The notes beneath the pieces are model-generated. The model was not told where the DNA came from. It was given only the letters and a program-made list of their open reading frames with translations, and searched no databases. 64,000 nucleotides of DNA, from positions 72,766 through 136,765 of the forward strand of contig DUAG01000030.1 of the NCBI GenBank assembly GCA_012960925.1. Reading direction: 5' to 3'. Every line of letters starts with the position of its first letter. The stretch's first letter is position 1. This stretch comes from Candidatus Manganitrophaceae bacterium (GTDB lineage Bacteria; Nitrospirota; Nitrospiria; SBBL01; JAADHI01). The position numbers and the translations under genes were made by a program. Positions 1 to 8,465 of the stretch are shown here, one piece after another.

Positions 1-401
1 CTCATCGGTCTCAGAAGCGGTCTTGAGCCATCCGCCAGTTCAATTGTTTCGTAAGCAATGGCGGTGACCTTTCCCGTGATTAAGACCTCCATCAGGGCTT
101 TGTTTGCTGCCAAATGGAGATAAGTGAACAGTATTTGGCCCGGATGAAAAAAGTCTCCCTCTTCCGGGAGAGGCTCCTTCACCTTGACGATCAATTCAGA
201 CTGCTCAAAGAGCGATTTTTTGGACTTGAGAATCCGCGCCTTCGCCTTACGGTAGGCGGCATCGGGAAAACCACTTCCCACACCGGCTCCGGATTCCACA
301 AAGACCTGATGCCGCTGCCGCGTCAGTATGCCGACCCCCGCAGGAGTGAGACTGACCCGGAACTCCTGATCCTTGATCTCTTTCGGCACACCAATCTTCA
401 T
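1..401 (-). CDS. ald: Alanine dehydrogenase, N-terminal part (cut by window edge)
   Basis: The minus-strand frame from the ATG at 399-401 stays open to the window edge and gives the first 133 residues of an alanine dehydrogenase, which oxidatively deaminates L-alanine to pyruvate with NAD+. The start reads MKIGVPKEIKDQEFRVSLTP, the typical family opening. It continues with VESGAGVGSGFPD (about 37-49), VKVKEPLP, the substrate-binding-region stretch LFTYLHLAA (about 94-102), and AIAYETIELADGS. Sequence upstream of the ATG has no good Shine-Dalgarno. The C-terminal Rossmann domain lies outside the window. It is transcribed away from the kelch gene. The related transhydrogenase alpha subunit is less likely given the N-terminal match. 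Confidence 0.93.
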   Translation of the reverse strand, partial: MKIGVPKEIKDQEFRVSLTPAGVGILTRQRHQVFVESGAGVGSGFPDAAYRKAKARILKSKKSLFEQSELIVKVKEPLPEEGDFFHPGQILFTYLHLAANKALMEVLITGKVTAIAYETIELADGSRPLLRPM

Positions 402-614
402 AATAATTGAACGGAGGGTAACAGATTTTCATGATAAAAGTCAACGGAATGGGAGGACATAGCAGGCTGTTAAAAAAGTATGTGTTTGTGCCGTAAGTCG
501 TCATCTCCCGTAGATGAGAATCCATAAGAACTTGATCTTAAACATGCTGGATTTCAGATAAAATAATCGGGAATGACAGGTTACAAGTTTTACAACATCC
601 TAATAGAGGGCTTC

Positions 615-1547
615 TTAAAATCTGTTCTCGGAACCTTGGTTAGGTTTCTCGTACTTCACCACGGATTCCATCACGGATCGGTCGGGACGCCAGCCGCCGA
701 CAAGGTAGATCGCTTGGTCGATGATGGCCACGCCCATGGCGGCGCGCGCCTCCGGCATGGGGGAAAGTTCGGTCCAGTTCTTTCGGGCAAAATCGTAGAC
801 GGCCCCGTGGGTGCCGATTCCAACTTCTTCTCTGAATCCGCCCATAGTGTAAAGTTTGCCGTCCACACAAGAGACGCCTTGACCCGCAGAAGGCCAGAGA
901 AGCGTCTCGTCGGCACGCTGCCATTCTTTCTTTTTCGGATCGAAGATTTCGATCCTGTCATATTCGTGGAAACCCTGAGGTGTGGCGGCAACACCGCCCA
1001 TGACCCAGAGCTGGTCCCGGACAGACACGGCAGAAGCCGCAAAACGGGGGGTCGGCAAAGCCGGCATCTCTTCCCATTCATCCGACTTGAAGTCCCAGCG
1101 TTCCGTAAAGCCAAAAGCGGGATCGGTCTGCGGTCCGCCTTCTGTGGCATCGGGATGGTGGCCGCCGATGATATAGACTTGTCCATCAACAAGGGCGCAG
1201 GCAGGATAGTCATGCGGCGCAAGCAGGTCCGGCCCGGTCTCCCAGCGGTCTTCCTTCGGGAAATAGGTTTCAACCGTTTTCAGAAACCGGAACCTGCCGT
1301 CAGGCTTCCGGAAGCCCCCTCCCATCACAATAATCGCGTCCCCCGACGCAACGGCCAATGCGCCGGAGCGCATCGTCGGCATCGGACAAAGCGAAGACCA
1401 CTGGTCTTCTCCCGGATCATAAACCTCAGAAAAGTCCAGGCTCTTAAAACCAGGCCCTCCACCCCCAAAGGAATAAATCTTCCCCCCATAAGCCGCAACA
1501 GCCGGATGAGATCGCGGAGAATTTAAAGGAGAACAAGCATGCCACAT
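615..1547 (-). CDS. Kelch-repeat beta-propeller protein
   Basis: The 310-residue product is built almost wholly of kelch repeats. About six blades show the double-glycine strand (YSFGGGG, IVMGGG, YIIGGHH, WVMGGV, YTMGGF, YLVGGW), each followed after a loop by the conserved Y/F and W (for example VYDPGEDQWSSL and IFDPKKKEWQRA). Kelch propellers normally bind proteins or carry an enzymatic active site; the role here cannot be told. There is no signal peptide, so the product is probably cytoplasmic, unless the true start lies further upstream. The ATG at 1547 follows AAGGA at a usable distance. It appears monocistronic. The long open frame on the opposite strand is a compositional shadow. Confidence 0.85.
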   Translation of the reverse strand: MWHACSPLNSPRSHPAVAAYGGKIYSFGGGGPGFKSLDFSEVYDPGEDQWSSLCPMPTMRSGALAVASGDAIIVMGGGFRKPDGRFRFLKTVETYFPKEDRWETGPDLLAPHDYPACALVDGQVYIIGGHHPDATEGGPQTDPAFGFTERWDFKSDEWEEMPALPTPRFAASAVSVRDQLWVMGGVAATPQGFHEYDRIEIFDPKKKEWQRADETLLWPSAGQGVSCVDGKLYTMGGFREEVGIGTHGAVYDFARKNWTELSPMPEARAAMGVAIIDQAIYLVGGWRPDRSVMESVVKYEKPNQGSENRF

Positions 1548-1610
1548 CCTAATGATCCTTAATAAGGTTTTATGGTTACCGAAACGCTCAAACGGAGGGT
1601 AAGGGTTTCA

Positions 1611-1731
1611 GAGTGCTTAGATAAAGCTTCAGGGCAAGGCACGAGGAGCGAAGAACCGCAATGTACCCAAGGGTACATGAGGATTCGAGCACCACAGCAA
1701 CGCAACCATGGAGCCTTAGATCAGCGCTCTG
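1611..1731. repeat. Dispersed repeat family B, copy 1
   Basis: About 120 bp of non-coding DNA between the kelch gene and ilvD. Its reverse complement aligns along most of its length with 7521-7633: shared blocks are AAGGCTCCATG, GCGTTGCTGTGGT, CTCGAATCCTCA, GCTCCTCG and CTTGCC. The ends are roughly inverted (CAGAGTGCTTAG against CAGAGCGCTGAT read from the other end), and the centre holds a palindrome ATGTACCCAAGGGTACAT at 1661-1678. This could be a small mobile element or an extragenic palindromic repeat. No reading frame is conserved between the copies. Confidence 0.7.
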
Positions 1732-1737
1732 GAACCC

Positions 1738-3411
1738 TTACCGGGTGATGGCCCCTTCGGAGGCTGAGAGTACGTGCCTCGCATACTTCGCCATAACACC
1801 CGATTTATAGCGCGCCGGCGGGGCCTTCCATCCCTTTAACCTCTCCTTCAGTTCCGCATCTGTTAATACGACCTCCAACTTCCGGGCATTGATATCAAAA
1901 GTGATGGTATCGCCATCCCGCAGGGCGGCAATGGGTCCACCCACCTGGGCCTCCGGGGCTACGTGACCGGCCATCAGTCCACGCGTTGCCCCCGAAAAAC
2001 GGCCATCGGTCAAGAGGGCAACCGAATCTCCCAGACCCGCACCGACGATGGCGGCGGTTACGCCGAGCATCTCCCGCATACCTGGCCCCCCTTTCGGACC
2101 TTCGTAGCGAATGACCACCACGTCGCCCGTCTTGATCACATTGGATTGGACCGCGGCAAAAGCCGCCTCTTCACAATCAAAGAGACGCGCCGGTCCCGTA
2201 TGTTCCATCCGCTCATGGCCCGCAACCTTGATCACGCAGCCCTCCGGAGCCAGATTCCCTTTTAAAATTACCAGCCCGCCGGTTTCCTTAATCGGGTTGG
2301 AGAGCGGTCGCACCACATCCTGTCCGGCAGTCTCCTCGGCTGTCTTCGCCTCTTCGCCAATGGTCTTTCCCGTCACGGTCATCTCATCCGGATGGAGAAC
2401 GGCAGCCTCCAGGAGGCGTTTCGCAATCAGTCGGATTCCACCAGCATGATGCATATCAGCCGCGACATAGCGCCCACCCGGTTTCAAATCGGCCAACAGA
2501 GGGGTTTTTCGGCTGATCCGGTCAAAGTCATCAATCACCAGGGGGATCTCCATCTCTCTGGCGATTGCGAGAAAGTGGAGGACGGCATTGGTCGACCCAC
2601 CTGTCATCGCCACGGACGCGATGGCGTTTTCCAGGGAGTTCCTGGTAATGACATCGCTCGGTCGGATATTGTTTCGCAGTGCGACCATCACCAACTTCCC
2701 CGCCTCGAAGGCAACCTGGTCCTTTTCGGGATCTTCAGCCGGAACGCTGCCGCTCCCCATGAAAGACATTCCAAGTATCTCGATCGCCGTGGCCATCGTA
2801 TTGGCCGTGAACTGCCCGCCACAGGCCCCCGCGCCGGGGCAGGCTTTATTTTCCAGATCAGTCAGATCGGCTTCGCTCATCTTCCCCTTCGCCACCGAAC
2901 CCACCGCCTCAAAGACATCCTGTATCGTCACATCATGTCCCTGAAAAGATCCTGGTGCAATCGAGCCGCCGTAGAGCATCAACGAAGGAAGGTTCAGACG
3001 GGCAAGGGCCATGACCGTTCCCGGAATCGTCTTATCACATCCGGACAGGGCAACGACCCCGTCAAAGAGGTGCCCCCTCGCAACCAGTTCAATGGAATCG
3101 GCAATCACTTCACGGCTGACCAGGGAGGCCTTCATCCCCTCTGTTCCCATCGTCACGCCATCAGAGACTGCAATGGTATTATACTCCATCGGGGTTCCGC
3201 CTGCCGCGCGGATACCCTCTTTTACTTTGGCCGAGAGACGTCTGAGATGGTAGTTGCAGGGCATCGTCTCGATCCAGGTATTTGCAACACCAATGATGGG
3301 CTTTCTCAAATCATCGTCGCTAAAACCGATCCCCTTCATCATCGCCCGTGCCGGGGCGCGATCGACGCCTGCCATGATGATGCGGCTGTTTTCTCTTAGA
3401 TCACGTTCCAT
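1738..3411 (-). CDS. ilvD: Dihydroxy-acid dehydratase
   Basis: IlvD dehydrates 2,3-dihydroxy-isovalerate and 2,3-dihydroxy-3-methylvalerate to the 2-oxo acids of valine and isoleucine synthesis, using an iron-sulfur cluster and Mg2+. The 557-residue product has VDRAPARAM, the first cluster Cys in MPCNYH, the second in SGCDKT with PGTVMAL, the third in [17 protein letters not shown], then GGSTNAVLH and the C-terminal [10 protein letters not shown]. The frame is open further upstream, but the ATG at 3411 is preceded by AAGGAG seven bases away and gives the normal family N-terminus, so it is chosen. It lies just upstream of bioB on the same strand in map order, separated by 62 bases. No other branched-chain genes are nearby. 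Confidence 0.96.
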   Translation of the reverse strand: MERDLRENSRIIMAGVDRAPARAMMKGIGFSDDDLRKPIIGVANTWIETMPCNYHLRRLSAKVKEGIRAAGGTPMEYNTIAVSDGVTMGTEGMKASLVSREVIADSIELVARGHLFDGVVALSGCDKTIPGTVMALARLNLPSLMLYGGSIAPGSFQGHDVTIQDVFEAVGSVAKGKMSEADLTDLENKACPGAGACGGQFTANTMATAIEILGMSFMGSGSVPAEDPEKDQVAFEAGKLVMVALRNNIRPSDVITRNSLENAIASVAMTGGSTNAVLHFLAIAREMEIPLVIDDFDRISRKTPLLADLKPGGRYVAADMHHAGGIRLIAKRLLEAAVLHPDEMTVTGKTIGEEAKTAEETAGQDVVRPLSNPIKETGGLVILKGNLAPEGCVIKVAGHERMEHTGPARLFDCEEAAFAAVQSNVIKTGDVVVIRYEGPKGGPGMREMLGVTAAIVGAGLGDSVALLTDGRFSGATRGLMAGHVAPEAQVGGPIAALRDGDTITFDINARKLEVVLTDAELKERLKGWKAPPARYKSGVMAKYARHVLSASEGAITR

Positions 3412-3473
3412 TGCATTACTCCTTAATAACCAATCAAAAAAAAGGCGAATACACAGGTCCACCCCTACAGGTT

Positions 3474-4496
3474 TTATCCCTTTGCTTTTACCATCGGAAG
3501 CGGGTCATGGCAGCCGGAGGCATGACGCAGGTCAAGATCTTCGATCATTTTCAGATCGTCTTTCGATTGCCGCCCCGTGGTTGTCAGGTAATTTCCAATG
3601 AGCGTATGGCTCGCGCCAGCGGTGAACATCCACGATTGCAGATCCCGAAGGTGAATTTCGCGGCCTCCGGCGGTCATGATGTCTTTTGCGGGGAGCATCA
3701 GGCGATACACGGCAATAATTGTCAGGATTTCCATCGGGCGAAGGGGCGGGATGTCCTCAAAAGGGGTGTCCGGAATCGCGTTCAGGAAGTTCAGCGGCAC
3801 CACATCGACATCCAAGTCCTGAAGATCGACGGCCAGTTCAATGCGCTGATCCAGGCTCTCCCCCATCCCGAAGATCCCCCCGGAACAGATCTCCATCCCG
3901 GCGGCCTTGCAATATTCAATGGTCCGAATTCGTTCTTCATAGGAGTGGGTCGTGCAAATCTTTGGGAAAAAGGAACGGGCCGTCTCCAGATTATGGTTGT
4001 AACAAGCCAGCCCGGCCTCTTTCAGTTTATGGGCAATCCCCTCTTCGGCAATAATCCCCAGAGAGGCATCGTTCCGGGTGTGTCCAGCGGCCGTGAGGGC
4101 GCGGATGCGCTCCAGAATCGCCTCCAGATCAGGCCCCTCACGCAAGCCCCACCAGGCCACGACGACGCCGAAGGCCTCCGCATTGTTGTCAGCCGCCTCC
4201 TTAGCCGCCTTAACAATCTCCTCTGAATCCAGGAGGCCATAGGCCGGAATGGCCGTCCCATGATAGGCCGACTGCGAACAGAAACCGCAGTCTTCAGAAC
4301 AGTCCCCCGACTTGGCATTAACGATGGAACAGAGATGGATTTGATCTCCCCGATAATGCAGCCGGACCCGATTTGCGGAAGAGATGAGGTCCATAATATC
4401 CGGCCCCTCCGCCTGAATCAGCCGACAGCCCTCCTCATAAGACAAACGCTCCCCCGCGATCGCCTTCTCTTCCATCCGCCGAATAAAGTCCCGCAT
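3474..4496 (-). CDS. bioB: Biotin synthase (radical SAM)
   Basis: BioB inserts sulfur into dethiobiotin with S-adenosylmethionine and Fe-S clusters, the last step of biotin synthesis. The radical SAM motif CxxxCxxC is in [19 protein letters not shown]. Further family blocks are [35 protein letters not shown] and [17 protein letters not shown]. The frame opens at 4541, but that ATG has no ribosome site; the ATG at 4496 follows GAGGAAAG and gives 340 residues, close to the usual 320-350. It is transcribed ahead of ilvD on the same strand and may share a transcript. No other bio genes are in the window. Confidence 0.95.
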   Translation of the reverse strand: MRDFIRRMEEKAIAGERLSYEEGCRLIQAEGPDIMDLISSANRVRLHYRGDQIHLCSIVNAKSGDCSEDCGFCSQSAYHGTAIPAYGLLDSEEIVKAAKEAADNNAEAFGVVVAWWGLREGPDLEAILERIRALTAAGHTRNDASLGIIAEEGIAHKLKEAGLACYNHNLETARSFFPKICTTHSYEERIRTIEYCKAAGMEICSGGIFGMGESLDQRIELAVDLQDLDVDVVPLNFLNAIPDTPFEDIPPLRPMEILTIIAVYRLMLPAKDIMTAGGREIHLRDLQSWMFTAGASHTLIGNYLTTTGRQSKDDLKMIEDLDLRHASGCHDPLPMVKAKG

Positions 4497-4677
4497 TTCG
4501 TCTTTCCTCAAGTGTTTTAAATGCAAAAGGGATTTTAACATAAGAAATTTATCGTGACCAGCCCCTCTTTATCGAAATATTAGCGATAGTATTGTAATCT
4601 TCAGTACGATTGGATAATATTCAAAATTTGGGTATTGAATTGATCGGAGACTGTTTTCCGAAGGAAAGGGAATACCA

Positions 4678-5442
4678 ATGGGTAAAAAATGGGGAGAAAG
4701 TTTTCTAAAGAGCGGCCTACCATTAGAGCACCTGACATTGGTCACACTTAAGTCTCTGGGATGGGAGTGCGAGCCGAAGTATGAATACCAGCGCGTAAAT
4801 CGCTCGGGCGATTTGAAATGGTTTGAGCTGGATTTGATAGCGCATGCGCCTTCCGAGGGAGAAGCCGATCTGACCTTCGTAATCGAGTGCAAGTATCACG
4901 ATGAGCAGCGCTTCTGGTTCTTCCTTCCATGCACCACGGTGGACCACCAAGCCCAGTACGGTGCCATGTCAACAGGAGAAAATCTGCAGGCAGACAAGAA
5001 CGTCATACATTTTGCGCCATACTGTCCTCTGGAAAAGCCAGACCAGGAGTCATTGCTGACACTCGCTCCGAAAACAACTTGGGGAGTCACAGTGTCACAT
5101 GATGGCAACCGAGAGGAAAACATGGCCCAAGCTGCGCTTGATCAACTCGCCTCTGGGTTTGTGCCATTCTGTCTGGAGCGGCTGTATCACTTTTGTGGGT
5201 ACTATCCCGAAGGGGTTATCCCGGTGATCGTTACTACTGCCAAGATTTTCTGTCTGAGGCCCAACTCTCAGAATATTAAGAGCATAAGACAGGCGAGCGC
5301 TCCAGATGACATTGCCGATGAGCTTCCATGGACGTGGTGTTACTATGCCCCCCGCAGAATTTTGCTAGACCACAACATGAAACACATCGATACATGGAAG
5401 CTTCAACATCCCACATGGCGCGAGGAGCATCCGCTCCATTGA
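4678..5442 (+). CDS. PD-(D/E)xK nuclease-like protein, probably truncated by in-frame TGA
   Basis: The 254 residues resemble a restriction-endonuclease-type fold. Asp52 (in WFELDLIAH) and Glu70-x-Lys72 (in FVIECKYHD) form a plausible D-Ex K catalytic set after an N-terminal helix and a GWECEPKYEY strand. This is the pattern of Mrr-like or decay-type nucleases, but no specific family is recognised. Start: the ATG at 4678 lies eight bases after AAGGAAAGG. Upstream, GATAATAT resembles a -10 box. The reading frame stops at TGA 5440-5442 but continues in the same frame with protein-like sequence to 5652 (see next entry), so the gene may carry a nonsense mutation. It stands alone between bioB and recQ, with no methylase nearby. 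Confidence 0.6.
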   Translation: MGKKWGESFLKSGLPLEHLTLVTLKSLGWECEPKYEYQRVNRSGDLKWFELDLIAHAPSEGEADLTFVIECKYHDEQRFWFFLPCTTVDHQAQYGAMSTGENLQADKNVIHFAPYCPLEKPDQESLLTLAPKTTWGVTVSHDGNREENMAQAALDQLASGFVPFCLERLYHFCGYYPEGVIPVIVTTAKIFCLRPNSQNIKSIRQASAPDDIADELPWTWCYYAPRRILLDHNMKHIDTWKLQHPTWREEHPLH

Positions 5443-5652
5443 TTCCCGCCATTGGAGGAACAGATTCTCGACCTCTGTTTTTCGCCTCACTGGATTCTCA
5501 TCGTAAACGTGAATAATCTTCGCGACGCTGCAAAAGCAGTCCTCGGGCAATTCAGTGAGATGCCAATGGATTTCAGGCTGAACGAGAAACTTAAGGAAAC
5601 TCTGGATTCGATGTCATCCCGAGCACGGAAAAACAGAGAACAGAATGAGTGA
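5443..5652 (+). pseudogene. In-frame continuation of the nuclease-like gene after a TGA stop
   Basis: Directly after the TGA at 5440-5442 the same frame encodes about 69 more residues, including HWILIVNVNNLRDAAKAVL and a charged helical end SMSSRARKNREQNE. The hydrophobic strand-helix pattern looks like a genuine protein C-terminus. A TTG at 5452 could restart translation, but no good ribosome site precedes it. Removing the one stop codon would give a single product of about 324 residues. Nonsense mutation, sequencing error or readthrough are all possible; nothing suggests selenocysteine. Confidence 0.45.
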
Positions 5653-5671
5653 GTCTCCCCTATCCCCTTCC

Positions 5672-7453
5672 CTAGCACTCTCGCAATAACGACAGAAAAT
5701 CTTCCCCATACTGCACGAGCTTTTTTGGGCCGATGCCGTTGATCTGAAGGAGGGCTTCATCGGTTGCCGGTTTTTGCTCGACCAACTGGATCAGGACGGC
5801 GTCGCTGAAAACGAGATAGGCCGGGATGCCCTTGGCATCGGCCAGACGCTTACGGAGTTCCTTCAGTTGGGTTAGGAGACCGCTTCCGGCTTCGTCCATA
5901 TTTTCGACCGCGAGTTTCCGCTGCTCTCGCCGATCTGCCGGACGACCGACACCTTTCCCCCGGCTTTTTTGAAGGAGCAGGGGACGGATCTCTTCCAGGA
6001 GGTCCCACTTCCCGCAGACATCACAGGATCCGGCACAGGGATCAATTTCTTCACCAAAATAGGCCACCACGCCCTGATGACGACAGTGCTTCGCCTCCGC
6101 CAGGCGGAACATCTCACGGGTCTGGGCCTTGATTCGGTCTTTCAGTTCCGAGTCCGATGTCCCTTCGAGAAAACGGTCATAACTGATGACTTCCGACCAG
6201 GAGTAGAAAAGAACACAATCGCTCCCGATGCCATCCCGGCCCGCGCGCCCGATCTCCTGGTAATATCCCTCAACGCTTTTTGGCATATCCCGATGAATGA
6301 CATAACGGATATTCGGCTTATCGATCCCCATCCCGAAGGCGACCGTCGCGACAATTACATCAATATCATCCCTGCGAAAGGCCTCTTGCGTCTCGTTCCG
6401 GAGGCCGGTCTCCATCCCCGCGTGATAGGGCAGGGCCTCGACCCCGTTCTTCACCAGGTAGGCGGCCGTCTGCTCAACTCCTTTTCGGCTTAAGCAATAG
6501 ATAATGCCGGACTGGCCCCGCCGGGATTGAACCAGGTGGAGGATATCCCGTTTTGTTTCCCGGCCCTCCCCTTTTTTATAGGAATGCAGCCGAAGGTTCG
6601 ACCGATAGAACGACCGCCTGAATCGCAAGGGGTCATTCATCCCCATCTGTCGGACAATATCATCGATAACCACATCGGTTGCAGTGGCCGTCAGTGCCAA
6701 AACCGGAACGTGGCCAAAATAATCCTTCAGGGTGGAAAGGTTTCGATAAGAAGGGCGAAAGTCGTGCCCCCACTGGCTGATGCAATGGGCCTCATCGACG
6801 GCAATCAAGTTGATCCGGCATTTCGACAGCAGTTCAAACAATGACCCTTCGAGCCCTTCGGGCGCGGCGTAGACCAGGTCATACTTCCCCGCCATGAGCA
6901 CCCCGATCCGGGACCGACGTTCCTCTAAGCTCAGGCTGGAATTGATAAAGGTGGCATTGATCCCCAATTCCGTCAAGGCATCGACCTGGTCTTTCATGAG
7001 GGCGATCAAGGGGGAGATGACCAGGGTCACCCCGGAGAGGATTCGGGCCGGGATCTGGTAGGTCAAAGACTTTCCCGCCCCGGTCGGCATGACACCCACA
7101 CAATCCCGTCCGGCAAGGACCGCGTTAATGATCTCTTCCTGACCGGCCCGAAAGCTGTCGTAGCCAAAGATCGACCGCAAGACTTCTTTGGGAGAGCCTT
7201 CTGAGCGCAGGGGTTCCATCCGGGCCTGATCCGCCAGCCGCTTGATCCACTTCACAAGGGAAGAATCAAAGAGCGTGGGTGCTTCGCGGTAGACTCCCCG
7301 GAGCCTTTCAAGCCGCTCGCTATAGTCCTCATAGGTGTCTTCCGTCCATCCTCGCTCCCCCGTGGAGGCATCAGAAACGCCTTGTACAGCCGCGATTCGG
7401 GCCAGGGCCTCTACCTCTTCCATAACCTCTTCTTTTGACCAACTGATCGGCAT
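5672..7453 (-). CDS. recQ: ATP-dependent DNA helicase RecQ
   Basis: RecQ is a 3'-5' superfamily 2 helicase acting in recombinational repair. The 593-residue product has an unusual N-terminal extension of about 85 residues before [18 protein letters not shown]. Then come motif [13 protein letters not shown], the DEAH box in [17 protein letters not shown], motif III ALTATAT, motif [18 protein letters not shown] and [10 protein letters not shown], the zinc-binding cysteines around [24 protein letters not shown], and a C-terminal HRDC domain ([22 protein letters not shown] to the end). The order helicase-RQC-HRDC is the standard RecQ one. Monocistronic; it ends 19 bases from the converging nuclease-like frame. 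Confidence 0.95.
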   Translation of the reverse strand: MPISWSKEEVMEEVEALARIAAVQGVSDASTGERGWTEDTYEDYSERLERLRGVYREAPTLFDSSLVKWIKRLADQARMEPLRSEGSPKEVLRSIFGYDSFRAGQEEIINAVLAGRDCVGVMPTGAGKSLTYQIPARILSGVTLVISPLIALMKDQVDALTELGINATFINSSLSLEERRSRIGVLMAGKYDLVYAAPEGLEGSLFELLSKCRINLIAVDEAHCISQWGHDFRPSYRNLSTLKDYFGHVPVLALTATATDVVIDDIVRQMGMNDPLRFRRSFYRSNLRLHSYKKGEGRETKRDILHLVQSRRGQSGIIYCLSRKGVEQTAAYLVKNGVEALPYHAGMETGLRNETQEAFRRDDIDVIVATVAFGMGIDKPNIRYVIHRDMPKSVEGYYQEIGRAGRDGIGSDCVLFYSWSEVISYDRFLEGTSDSELKDRIKAQTREMFRLAEAKHCRHQGVVAYFGEEIDPCAGSCDVCGKWDLLEEIRPLLLQKSRGKGVGRPADRREQRKLAVENMDEAGSGLLTQLKELRKRLADAKGIPAYLVFSDAVLIQLVEQKPATDEALLQINGIGPKKLVQYGEDFLSLLREC

Positions 7454-7520
7454 GGCAGAAGTTTAGAGAAGAATACTAAAAAACTCAAGAAAGAAAAGCA
7501 TAACGACTCAGTTCACCCAT

Positions 7521-7633
7521 TTAAGGCTCCATGACGGCGTTGCTGTGGTACTCGAATCCTCACGTATATACACCTACGCTCCGGGTTCTGTGCTCCTCGC
7601 GTCTTGCCATGAAACCTTATTTAAGCAATCTGA
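7521..7633. repeat. Dispersed repeat family B, copy 2
   Basis: About 113 bp matching the reverse complement of 1611-1731, so the two copies are in opposite orientation about 6 kb apart. Both end in a TTAAGC/CTTAGAT-like stretch followed by (A)ATCTG. The palindromic centre differs (CGTATATACACCTACG here). It lies between recQ and the first cytochrome gene. An open frame runs from it into the cytochrome gene, but those codons belong to the repeat and not to the protein. Confidence 0.7.
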
Positions 7634-7692
7634 ATCGTTACAAGACCATCTTGATCTTGGAAGTTAATGACATATCACGTATCATAAGCACG

Positions 7693-8055
7693 ATGAAGAC
7701 AATCACGGCATTCCCGGGAATAAAAACCCTTTTTTTGGTCATTGCTTTGCTTTTTCAGACTGGCTGCGTGAAGGGAGATTTCCCGATGCCGACACATCCT
7801 GGAGGAAAGATCTACAACGGGGTCAAACGGCGGGATGTCCGATGTTTCCATTGCCACGGGCTGAGGGGAAACGGGACTTCACATGGACCGGCACTCCTTC
7901 AATCCGGAAAAACCATCTCTCCCAGAGAGTTTATGAGCGCCGTGGTTCATGGAAGAGGTGAAATGCCTTCTTTTAAAAGTGTTCTGTCGGAAAAAGACAT
8001 TCTTCTGATTGCAGATTGGCTGGAAAAGGTCGCCGCCTTAAAAGATGAGAGCTGA
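7693..8055 (+). CDS. Small c-type cytochrome lipoprotein, paralog 1
   Basis: A 120-residue monohaem cytochrome c. Residues 11-25 form a lipoprotein signal ending FQTGC (Cys25), so the product should be membrane-anchored in the periplasm. The haem motif CFHCH is at 51-55, and Met91 in GRGEMPSF is the likely distal ligand. The end LLIADWLEKV is the usual last helix of class I cytochromes c. The electron partner is unknown. The frame is open from 7531, but the first part is repeat DNA; the ATG at 7693 gives a sensible signal peptide although no clear ribosome site precedes it. It is a paralog of the genes at 8103 and 42842 and probably a small electron carrier. Confidence 0.85.
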   Translation: MKTITAFPGIKTLFLVIALLFQTGCVKGDFPMPTHPGGKIYNGVKRRDVRCFHCHGLRGNGTSHGPALLQSGKTISPREFMSAVVHGRGEMPSFKSVLSEKDILLIADWLEKVAALKDES

Positions 8056-8063
8056 GTTTTTTC

Positions 8064-8092
8064 TTTACGCCCCTACACAAAACAGGTATACT
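8064..8092 (+). promoter_or_regulatory. Predicted sigma-70-type promoter of cytochrome paralog 2
   Basis: TTTACG (8064-8069), 17 bases, then TATACT (8087-8092). The start codon at 8103 is only ten bases past the -10 box, so the transcript would be leaderless or nearly so, in keeping with the lack of a Shine-Dalgarno. Similar sequence lies upstream of the third paralog at 42794-42823. Confidence 0.55.
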
Positions 8093-8102
8093 GCCTTTCA
8101 AT

Positions 8103-8462
8103 ATGGCCCTAAAAATCCTTAAAAATAATTTCCTGACGCGAAACTTACTCTTGGTGTTGATCCTCTTTCTTTCAACAATGGGCTGCTCGAAAAAGGATAT
8201 CCCGCTCCCTGATCATCCTGGCGGTCAGTTATTCAGTGGACTCCTGAAGCCGGCCATCCGGTGTTTTCGATGTCATGGCACACAGGGTGAGGGAACCTCA
8301 CGCGCGCCCGCCCTCGTCAAATCCGGAAAGACGATCAGCGTCGAGAAGTTTACAGAGACGGTATTGAAAGGGAAAGACAGGATGCCCCGTTTCGAGGGCG
8401 CAATTACCGAAGAAGAGATCGGTCAGATTATGGATTGGCTTCAGAAGGTTCCGCCGCTGTAA
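8103..8462 (+). CDS. Small c-type cytochrome lipoprotein, paralog 2
   Basis: A 119-residue monohaem cytochrome c with a lipoprotein signal (NLLLVLILFLSTMGC, lipid Cys at 28). After it comes KKDIPLPDHPGGQLFSG, then the haem site CFRCH at 54-58 and a MP ligand region in KDRMPRFEG. The C-terminal helix is IGQIMDWLQKV. It is very similar to the product of 42842-43183 and less so to its neighbour at 7693, from which it is separated by 47 bases with its own promoter. It ends three bases before the stop of the converging radical SAM gene. It is likely a periplasmic electron carrier or sensor; the redox partner is not evident. Confidence 0.87.
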   Translation: MALKILKNNFLTRNLLLVLILFLSTMGCSKKDIPLPDHPGGQLFSGLLKPAIRCFRCHGTQGEGTSRAPALVKSGKTISVEKFTETVLKGKDRMPRFEGAITEEEIGQIMDWLQKVPPL

Positions 8463-8465
8463 GGC

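Noticed and set aside
573..1526. Long plus-strand frame opposite the kelch gene
   Set aside because: It mirrors the kelch coding frame, is rich in His/Arg with no domain pattern, and has no ribosome site.
2392..3399. 335-codon plus-strand frame opposite ilvD
   Set aside because: Compositional shadow of the clearly real ilvD gene.
5440..5442. TGA as selenocysteine codon
   Set aside because: No selenoprotein family match, no Cys-type active site at the position and no obvious SECIS hairpin directly after it.
7531..7692. Upstream extension of the first cytochrome
   Set aside because: These codons lie mostly in repeat family B; the signal peptide starts at 7693.
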